Source: Bifidobacterium breve
GTDB taxonomy: Bacteria > Actinomycetota > Acidimicrobiia > IMCC26256
Length of the DNA stretch: 11,341 nt
Direction of reading: 5' to 3'
Assembly: GCA_945907055.1 (NCBI GenBank)
Contig: CAMDSG010000044.1
Span: forward strand, 1 to 11,341
Positions 6,597 through 11,341 of the stretch are shown here, piece by piece. Position numbers and translations under genes: made by a program. Every line of letters begins with the position of its first letter. Position 1 is the stretch's first letter. Below the pieces are notes generated by a model. It was not told the DNA's origin and ran no database searches. It worked only from the letters and a program-made list of their open reading frames with translations.

Positions 6597-7934
6597 GTGA
6601 ACGCAGGATCCCCCGTGGGTGCCCTCTATCCCGGTAAACGGACCACAGACCTGTGGTGTCATCCAGACATGAATCATTGGGGGAGTTGCGCGGAATTCTC
6701 CCGAAGTACAGACGCCGTTAATAACAAACCCAACGACCTGCAAGCCGTTCCAGCAGAGATTCTGGTGATCGTGCCAAGTGGTAAAGGTCCCTGCGATCTC
6801 AGGGACATTCGCCATCGTATCGCCATGGTTGAGCATGTACATCGCAGATCCAAGAACCCATGAACCATCAGACTGGCGCTGAAGAACAACCGACTCAATC
6901 TTGGTTGCATCGAGTTCAATACCATCGAAATAGAACGCGGCGTTTAGGAAGTGCTCAAAGCCGGTGGAGCTGTCCCCTATCGAGGTATACCCACGCTGAA
7001 TTAAAGCTGATCGCAGAGCTGCCTGCCCGACGAAGCCGGCATACTGCGCCATCGCCGCTGTCGAGGCATCAATAAGTGCCTGCGCTCGGATCACTTGCTC
7101 TGCGGTGAGGCGAGGATCGTCGATCGACGTAATCAGACTTGAGGATTCTTCGTCGACGATTGTGTTCTCAACCGACGGCGTCAAGAGGTTTACGCTACTT
7201 GTCGTCCCAGAAAGCACCAAAGTGATTACTCGATCTCCGCCAGTTGAAATATTTGGGTAGATCGTGAGTGGAACTACTTTTTTATACTGCCCGGGTAGAA
7301 ACGTAAGCGTCTTGGCGAATGCCTTGTAATCGGTCCCCACTCCTGTGCCTGTAAGCGTTGCTACGACTGAGACTGGTGTAAGCGAAGGCGCTGAGAGAGT
7401 GACCCAGATTTTTCCCTGCCTCATAACTAAATTGCCCTCGTGCACGCTCCCGCCACCGGCACCCAAAATGGGGGTGGAGGTTGACTCAGAGTCGTCATCA
7501 ATCAGGGTTCCGACGGCCATATGATCGTTAACATCGGCGTTAGTTGCACCGAGTATGTGAACTTGGAAGGTCTCGTCACTCTCAACGAGCGCGTCCGCAT
7601 AAATAACGACATTTGCAAACGCCCCAACCCTTCCGGCGCGAATAGTCGCGGTCCTGAAGCCACCACCAAAGTCTTTAAGGTCCGTAGCACTGGCGTTATC
7701 TAACACGATGTACCAATCGACTATGACGTCGAGGCTCGTGGGTGCGTCGAGGGTAATTGGAAAAGAGATTGACCTTCCCTTGCCGACATTTCCTTCGACG
7801 GCCGATGAGTCGCCGATCGAGACGAGCGAGGTAGTCGCAGAGGCCGGGGCAGCAGTCGCAATCGGGGCGATTACCCCTGCAAGGAGTGCCGTACCAACTA
7901 TTACTGATCGAAGTCTCATCATCTTGGTGTTCAT
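6594..7934 (-). CDS. Secreted Calx-beta protein with His/Cys-rich C-terminal domain
   Basis: A 446-residue exported protein. The start is the ATG at 7934, because GGGGG lies five bases upstream and a textbook signal peptide follows (RLRSVIVGTALLAGVIAP, cleavage probably after ATAAPASA at about residue 33). Two Calx-beta-like beta-sandwich domains come next, about 36-148 (SSAVEGN ... ESDETFQV ... GTLIDDD) and 163-261 (SVHEGN ... GTDYKAFAKTLTFLPGQ ... NTIVDEE). These acidic motifs bind Ca2+ in known members. The last 180 residues form a different domain with WHDHQNLCWNG (H388, H390, C394), MIHVWMTPQVCGPF (H422, C430) and a Cys/His end, so it could bind metal. I have seen similar segments in actinobacterial secreted proteins of unknown function. 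It is the last gene of the exported cluster, after a 67-base gap. The domain calls are good; the function is unknown. Confidence 0.8.
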   Translation of the reverse strand: MNTKMMRLRSVIVGTALLAGVIAPIATAAPASATTSLVSIGDSSAVEGNVGKGRSISFPITLDAPTSLDVIVDWYIVLDNASATDLKDFGGGFRTATIRAGRVGAFANVVIYADALVESDETFQVHILGATNADVNDHMAVGTLIDDDSESTSTPILGAGGGSVHEGNLVMRQGKIWVTLSAPSLTPVSVVATLTGTGVGTDYKAFAKTLTFLPGQYKKVVPLTIYPNISTGGDRVITLVLSGTTSSVNLLTPSVENTIVDEESSSLITSIDDPRLTAEQVIRAQALIDASTAAMAQYAGFVGQAALRSALIQRGYTSIGDSSTGFEHFLNAAFYFDGIELDATKIESVVLQRQSDGSWVLGSAMYMLNHGDTMANVPEIAGTFTTWHDHQNLCWNGLQVVGFVINGVCTSGEFRATPPMIHVWMTPQVCGPFTGIEGTHGGSCVH

Positions 7935-7967
7935 TATTTCCCCCATTACATTCGACAGAGCGTCGTC

Positions 7968-7973
7968 GTTATA
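7968..7973 (-). promoter_or_regulatory. Candidate -10 element for the Calx-beta gene
   Basis: The minus strand reads TATAAC here, 33 bases before the ATG at 7934, in the 67-base gap after the lipoprotein gene. It would give a leader of about 25 bases containing the GGGGG ribosome binding site. No good -35 hexamer is seen at the right distance, so this is tentative. If real, the gene has its own promoter besides read-through from the cluster. Confidence 0.25.
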
Positions 7974-8001
7974 AGACACTCCTTCTGCGGAAGACTTGCG
8001 G

Positions 8002-8715
8002 CTACCACCTGAGGTGCGTTGAGTGTACAGAACCGACCGTTGCGTATACATACTGACCTGCAACCCCGTGCTTACACGGAGAAATCAACCCAGTATTAAA
8101 AGAACCATCGGGCCCAATCGTTGCGCTGAATGACCCGATGCTAAATGATCCTGAGCTTCTAGTACCCGAGCACTGAACAGTTACTAATTGCCCCGGCGTA
8201 AAGTTCGTGAGCAAAACGTCGAGGTATGCACATGCGGTACCGGATGCGCAGCCTGTTGTTGAAGGGCCTTTCGAGACTAATACCGCAGCAGCGCCTGGCA
8301 CCACAGGTCCTGTAGTCGTGGTTGTAGTTGCAGCCGTCGTCGTAGTAACTGATGCCCGCGTTGTTGTCGTAACTCCGGCTCTGGTAGTTGAGACCGTAGC
8401 GGGATCGGCTGGAGTATCTGAGGATGACGCTTGAGTTGTTGTGGATCCGTTGCGAGCCGTAGTTGAGGTTGTAGATATGCCCGTGGCTCCGGTGGCGTAG
8501 GTTGCACCCGAGGAGCCTGTGGCCCCTGCAGAACTCGCCTGCTTATTGGATCGGCTCGTGGTAGTTGTACTCGACCCGGAGGTGATCTCAGCGGAGTTGC
8601 CGCCCGAGCACCCAACTAGGAGTATCGAGACTGCTGCTATCGCAAGAATAGGAGCGCGGCGGTATCGCTTATTTCCAGAAATGATCTCGGAGGAAAGAAG
8701 TGATTTGATGCCCAT
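8002..8715 (-). CDS. Thr/Ser-rich lipoprotein with four-cysteine C-terminal domain
   Basis: A 237-residue lipoprotein. A basic N-terminus (NKRYRR) and a hydrophobic helix lead to the lipobox LLVGC at 32-36, so C36 should be lipidated and the protein anchored outside the membrane. Residues 37-136 are low complexity (runs such as STTTT, TTTTRASVTTTTAATTTTTT and Gly/Ala/Thr repeats), probably an extended and perhaps glycosylated stalk. Residues 140-237 form a compact beta-rich domain with C156, C162, C182 and C214, suggesting two disulfides. It ends ATVGSVHSTHLRW and resembles Cys-containing beta domains often found in actinobacterial surface proteins. The ATG at 8715 has AAGG only one base upstream, a poor spacing. 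The gene follows yceI after 27 bases, so co-transcription is likely. Role unknown; a binding or presentation module is a guess. Confidence 0.8.
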   Translation of the reverse strand: MGIKSLLSSEIISGNKRYRRAPILAIAAVSILLVGCSGGNSAEITSGSSTTTTSRSNKQASSAGATGSSGATYATGATGISTTSTTARNGSTTTQASSSDTPADPATVSTTRAGVTTTTRASVTTTTAATTTTTTGPVVPGAAAVLVSKGPSTTGCASGTACAYLDVLLTNFTPGQLVTVQCSGTRSSGSFSIGSFSATIGPDGSFNTGLISPCKHGVAGQYVYATVGSVHSTHLRW

Positions 8716-8742
8716 ACCTTATGCGCAGCGGAGCCTTCGCGT

Positions 8743-9411
8743 CTACCTAAGTCGGAGTATTAGCTGAATCTCAAGGCTTCCAGTGCCCGCGACTGAGACA
8801 ATCGGCGTGCTTGGAGTTTGAATCCCATACTCGGCGAGGGTAATTGGCGCCGCTCCGACTACGTCGATTGTTGCACCGTTCCAACGAGCCTCGACTGGAA
8901 TCTCAAGGCTACGTGTCTGGCCATGGAGAGTGAGCATTCCCCGAAGCGTCAATGTGATCTTGCTCCCGCTAACGGGTTTAGCCTCGAGTTCAAATGGGTC
9001 CTCAACTACAAACTTTGCAGTTGGGAATGCTGAAGTCTCTAGAGCGTTCGATGCGAGGTAGGTATCACGCGGCACCCTGTCGCTAACGATGGAGGTTGTA
9101 TTCGCCTCGATCTCCAGATTAGATACCTCAAGACCGGAGACGTTAAGACCTCCGGTCACATCAGAGGTGCGACCGACCGCGTCTTTGTCGATGATCTCGC
9201 CGATAAATCGCTCTGAAACGCGATAGCCGACGAAGGAACCTTCGGAGATTCTCCACTCGCCATCCGCACTACCTAAACCGGTCGCCCCTGAAGCTCTGTC
9301 AGGGAGCGACGGTGCGCTCGGCTCATCGCCACTCAACGCATACCAACTGATACCAGCGATCAATACAACGGCGAAGCCACCTAACCCAATAAATAAGTTT
9401 CGTTTCTTCAT
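8743..9411 (-). CDS. Membrane-anchored YceI-family protein
   Basis: A 222-residue protein with an N-terminal hydrophobic anchor (LFIGLGGFAVVLIAGISWYA, 6-25), a short Ser/Pro-rich linker, and a YceI-like lipocalin-type beta-barrel at about 52-222. Family signatures are RDTYLASNALETSAFPTAKF (115-134), RGMLTLHGQTRSLEIPVEA (157-175) and ITLAEYGIQTP (190-200). Family members bind long hydrophobic isoprenoid-type ligands inside the barrel and are secreted or periplasmic; the ligand here is not predictable. No cysteine and no lipobox are present, so it is either anchored by the first helix or cleaved by signal peptidase I. The ATG overlaps the stop of the cupredoxin fusion gene as ATGA, which implies translational coupling and a shared function in the envelope. 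YceI proteins often sit near redox or cytochrome genes, which fits this neighbourhood. Confidence 0.92.
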   Translation of the reverse strand: MKKRNLFIGLGGFAVVLIAGISWYALSGDEPSAPSLPDRASGATGLGSADGEWRISEGSFVGYRVSERFIGEIIDKDAVGRTSDVTGGLNVSGLEVSNLEIEANTTSIVSDRVPRDTYLASNALETSAFPTAKFVVEDPFELEAKPVSGSKITLTLRGMLTLHGQTRSLEIPVEARWNGATIDVVGAAPITLAEYGIQTPSTPIVSVAGTGSLEIQLILRLR

Positions 9412-10970
9412 TGGGCTACGACTCTAAATGCGCCGCGCATCGAAGGGTGTATACGACAGAAATACGTATAAGTACCGGTATCAAGATCGCTCGGGGTGCT
9501 CCATGTAAGGCGGTTGGCGGTAGGAGGGCCTGCTATCCCAAGCTCTCCTGAATCAAACTGAACATCTGCATTTGCTCTCGGGTAGGCAATGCCGGTGGAG
9601 CGATTACAGGGAGCCTTGCAGGCAGTAATCGTGTGCCAAATCCCATTCGCTAGCGGAGCGTCAATTGAGTTATCGAACGTGATGCTCTGCCCCTGTTTTA
9701 CAGTTGGCACAGAGTCAGCAACCGTCAGGTCGCCGCGCGCGTAGACGAAATTCTCTATTTGAATATTCGTTACCTGCTCAACTTGGTTAGGGAGCTTAAG
9801 AGCATTAACAAAGTCTTTTGGAGCTGGCTTGCCTCCGTGGTTGTTGTTCTCTGGAAGGTGGCCGTGAGTCAGCACTGCTTTCGTGCGGACCACTTTCTTA
9901 AATGGATCCGTGACGCGTCCCTTGACATCCTCTGCATCGGCGGCCCAGATCACCATGATGCCCATTGACTCATACCAAGATGCCTCTGAGGTGTCATAGG
10001 CAACCGTCGTCTCAAGCACATCGCCCTTCTTGAGATCAACGCGATAATTCTGTGGAGTCACCGTCATCGCCACATCCCAAGAGACTGCACCGGCAGGCTC
10101 GTAGTAAATCGCCTTGCTTCTAAATAGATGTGTTGTATCCGACGAACCAGGCTTGGCGGACCCCTTTGGAACTTTCGCACCATCGCGCCTGAGCCAAAGA
10201 TCGTTGTATAAACCCCCTGGGTGGAGATGCCCGCTGGCAGAGACCAAGACCATGTCGCGATCTACAGTCCACTCATTGAGCGCCTTGCCTGGGTAGGGAC
10301 TTGTTGCTTGGTCAGGGTAGGTAAATACGCCATCCGTACCCGTTCCCTTATGCGCATCGAAGACGGGGTACACCCCACCGTTCTGAATATCCATCCAGAT
10401 TGGCCGCGCTGGAATGATGGACTTTCCAGCCTTCGAGGATGCAGGGATGAAGTCGACGTCGTAGGTAACCCATACAACATCTTTCTTGGCGAGCAAGTTA
10501 TGAAGCATGTAGTTAAAGAGCCAGCGATCAGTTGTCTTATAGGGGTAGCCGAATCCATCGGGGAGGATTGCCGCGGTCTTCTCCTCGCCCGCAGCAAAGA
10601 ATCTCTCGGGAGTACTCGCCGTTGCATCCTGGTTGCTTACGTTTAGCCAGACGCCGTGATGCAGGTGAATTACGTCAACAGCGGGGATCGTTCCATCAGC
10701 CCTTCGAAGGTCAGGGCGAATTGCGGTGATAAAACCATCGACCTTGGGCTGCGGGATTCCGCGGGTGAAGTCAATGCTGTTCTGGCCAGGCAAGATCTCG
10801 AATGGCCCAACCTTGAATTGCAGACGCTTAGCGCCAGGCGCCGGGTCGTTGGAGGCGATCCTTGGAGCGGCTGCCTGCTTGGCTGCGGCTGGGCCGCCGA
10901 GCGCCAACAAGGTCGAGGCTGCGAGGACGGAGATAAGGATTACGTTAACGAGCTTGGAGGGTTTTCTCAT
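9408..10970 (-). CDS. Exported PHM-like copper protein fused to a cupredoxin
   Basis: A 520-residue exported protein with a signal peptide (1-30, ending GGPAAA). The C-terminal 100 residues are a plastocyanin-like cupredoxin with a full type-1 copper set: H446 (IWHTITAC), C505, H508 and M511 (YFCRIHPSM). The first 380 residues carry histidines arranged as in peptidylglycine alpha-hydroxylating monooxygenase (PHM): HLHHGVW (H104, H105), YMLHNL (H157), GHLHPGG (H248, H250) and a methionine in SMGIMVIW (M336 or M339). In PHM the first three bind one copper and the HxH plus Met bind the catalytic copper. A further His-rich turn, HGHLPENNNHGG (369-380), joins the domains. I infer a copper oxygenase or copper-binding enzyme with its own electron-transfer domain, but no activity is proven and only the motif spacing supports the PHM comparison. 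It heads the exported cluster and overlaps yceI by four bases. No clear ribosome binding site precedes the ATG. Confidence 0.75.
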   Translation of the reverse strand: MRKPSKLVNVILISVLAASTLLALGGPAAAKQAAAPRIASNDPAPGAKRLQFKVGPFEILPGQNSIDFTRGIPQPKVDGFITAIRPDLRRADGTIPAVDVIHLHHGVWLNVSNQDATASTPERFFAAGEEKTAAILPDGFGYPYKTTDRWLFNYMLHNLLAKKDVVWVTYDVDFIPASSKAGKSIIPARPIWMDIQNGGVYPVFDAHKGTGTDGVFTYPDQATSPYPGKALNEWTVDRDMVLVSASGHLHPGGLYNDLWLRRDGAKVPKGSAKPGSSDTTHLFRSKAIYYEPAGAVSWDVAMTVTPQNYRVDLKKGDVLETTVAYDTSEASWYESMGIMVIWAADAEDVKGRVTDPFKKVVRTKAVLTHGHLPENNNHGGKPAPKDFVNALKLPNQVEQVTNIQIENFVYARGDLTVADSVPTVKQGQSITFDNSIDAPLANGIWHTITACKAPCNRSTGIAYPRANADVQFDSGELGIAGPPTANRLTWSTPSDLDTGTYTYFCRIHPSMRGAFRVVAQ

Positions 10971-11051
10971 CCGGGAAACGCTACCCGTAGAGTTCGGAAC
11001 GCAAGCATCGCAGTCGCGAAAATTGGTTCATTATTAGGAAACTTTAAGGAA

Positions 11052-11080
11052 TTACTCGCCTTCTGCGAGCCCACGAGTAA
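11052..11080. promoter_or_regulatory. 7-bp inverted repeat in the divergent promoter region
   Basis: TTACTCG (11052-11058) and CGAGTAA (11074-11080) are perfect reverse complements with 15 bases between them. Nested inside is CTCGC (11055-11059) with GCGAG (11065-11069) around a 5-base loop. The site lies in the 183-base gap (10971-11153) between the leftward copper-protein gene and the rightward glutamine synthetase gene. It could be an operator for a dimeric regulator or a small hairpin. No consensus for a known regulator was recognised. Confidence 0.4.
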
Positions 11081-11153
11081 GGCGTCGTTGAGATTTCGAG
11101 CGAGAAACTCTTACCCCCGGAAGAAAACTCCTCGAGTCTGACAGAATAGGGGG

Positions 11154-11341
11154 ATGGAACCACAGGCTGAATACGTATTACGCACCGTCGAGGAGCGAGG
11201 GGTTCGATTTGTTCGCCTCTGGTTCACCGATGTGCTCGGGTCACTTAAATCTTTTGCCATCACGCCGGCGGAGTTAGAGACGGCGCTCGAAGAGGGCATG
11301 ACATTCGATGGATCTGCAATTGAGGGATACAGCAGAATTCA
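11154..11341 (+). CDS. glnA2: Glutamine synthetase type I, N-terminal fragment
   Basis: The first 62 codons of a glutamine synthetase, which makes glutamine from glutamate, ammonia and ATP in the cytosol. The gene leaves the right edge. The visible part is the beta-grasp N-terminal domain, with VLRTVEERGVRFVRLWFTDV (8-27), LGSLKSFAITPAELETA (28-44) and FDGSAIEGYSRI (51-62). The wording matches the actinobacterial GlnA2 subfamily (Mycobacterium Rv2222c type) rather than the main GlnA1. In Streptomyces a gene of this type also lies close to nadE, as here. The catalytic and adenylylation regions lie outside the window. The start is preceded by AGGGGG directly abutting the ATG, an unusually short spacing, so a leaderless or atypical initiation is possible. 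Family assignment is firm; the paralogue label is inferred from the N-terminus and neighbourhood. Confidence 0.92.
   Translation, partial: MEPQAEYVLRTVEERGVRFVRLWFTDVLGSLKSFAITPAELETALEEGMTFDGSAIEGYSRI

Noticed and set aside
7935..8063. N-terminal extension of the Calx-beta frame back to base 8063
   Set aside because: It would put 43 residues without structure before a perfect signal peptide and overlap the lipoprotein gene; the ATG at 7934 has a GGGGG ribosome binding site at good spacing.
8277..8615. 112-codon Pro/Gln/Arg-rich minus-strand frame
   Set aside because: It is the out-of-frame reading of the Thr/Ser linker of the lipoprotein; low-complexity DNA opens the other frames.
8001..8743. 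Intrinsic terminator within the exported cluster
   Set aside because: The 27-base and 67-base gaps hold only a 4-bp stem (CTTC/GAAG near 7981-7992) with no T-run, so no terminator could be supported.
10656..11141. 161-codon plus-strand frame reaching into the glnA2 upstream region
   Set aside because: It is mostly antisense to the signal-peptide end of the copper fusion gene, has no motif, and ends just before the glutamine synthetase start.
11113..11153. CCCCC (11113-11117) pairing with GGGGG (11149-11153) to hide the glnA2 ribosome binding site
   Set aside because: Only five base pairs with a 31-base loop and no extension of the stem; too likely by chance to report as a switch.

Overview
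The window looks like chromosome from a mid-GC actinobacterium, most likely of the Acidimicrobiia type. This is inferred from three things: a glutamine synthetase start of the actinobacterial GlnA2 type, a glutamine-dependent NAD+ synthetase on the same segment (the two are neighbours in other Actinobacteria), and a Thr/Ser-rich lipoprotein linker of the kind common in that class. No rRNA, tRNA, CRISPR array, insertion sequence or phage gene is visible. Coding density is very high, and the longest non-coding stretch is about 180 bases.

Region 1 (1-5518, minus strand, read right to left) holds a LuxR-type regulator with a degenerate receiver, then nadE, a ten-helix EamA/DMT transporter, two ferritin-like helical proteins (the second a DUF455-like protein with a complete di-iron ligand pattern), and an unknown protein that runs off the left edge. 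From nadE onward the genes overlap by about 4 bases or lie within about 35 bases of each other, so this is probably one operon. A perfect 8-bp inverted repeat lies between the regulator and nadE. The transporter gene ends in a 12-bp tandem repeat that encodes an ETPR tail.

Region 2 (5519-6562, plus strand) is a divergent intergenic region followed by a RarD-like DMT permease. The permease converges on region 3 through a short gap with competing hairpins.

Region 3 (6594-10970, minus strand) is the most interesting part: four consecutive genes whose products are all exported or membrane-anchored. In transcription order they are a 520-aa protein with a His/Met layout like the copper monooxygenase PHM plus a C-terminal cupredoxin domain; a YceI-family protein whose start overlaps the previous stop; a lipoprotein with a long Thr/Ser linker and a four-cysteine C-terminal domain; and a secreted protein with two Calx-beta domains and a His/Cys-rich C-terminal domain. 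My reading is a small cell-envelope metal or redox module, probably copper-based. Its substrate cannot be told from sequence.

Region 4 (10971-11341) is a divergent promoter region with a 7-bp inverted repeat, then the first 62 codons of a GlnA2-type glutamine synthetase leaving the right edge.
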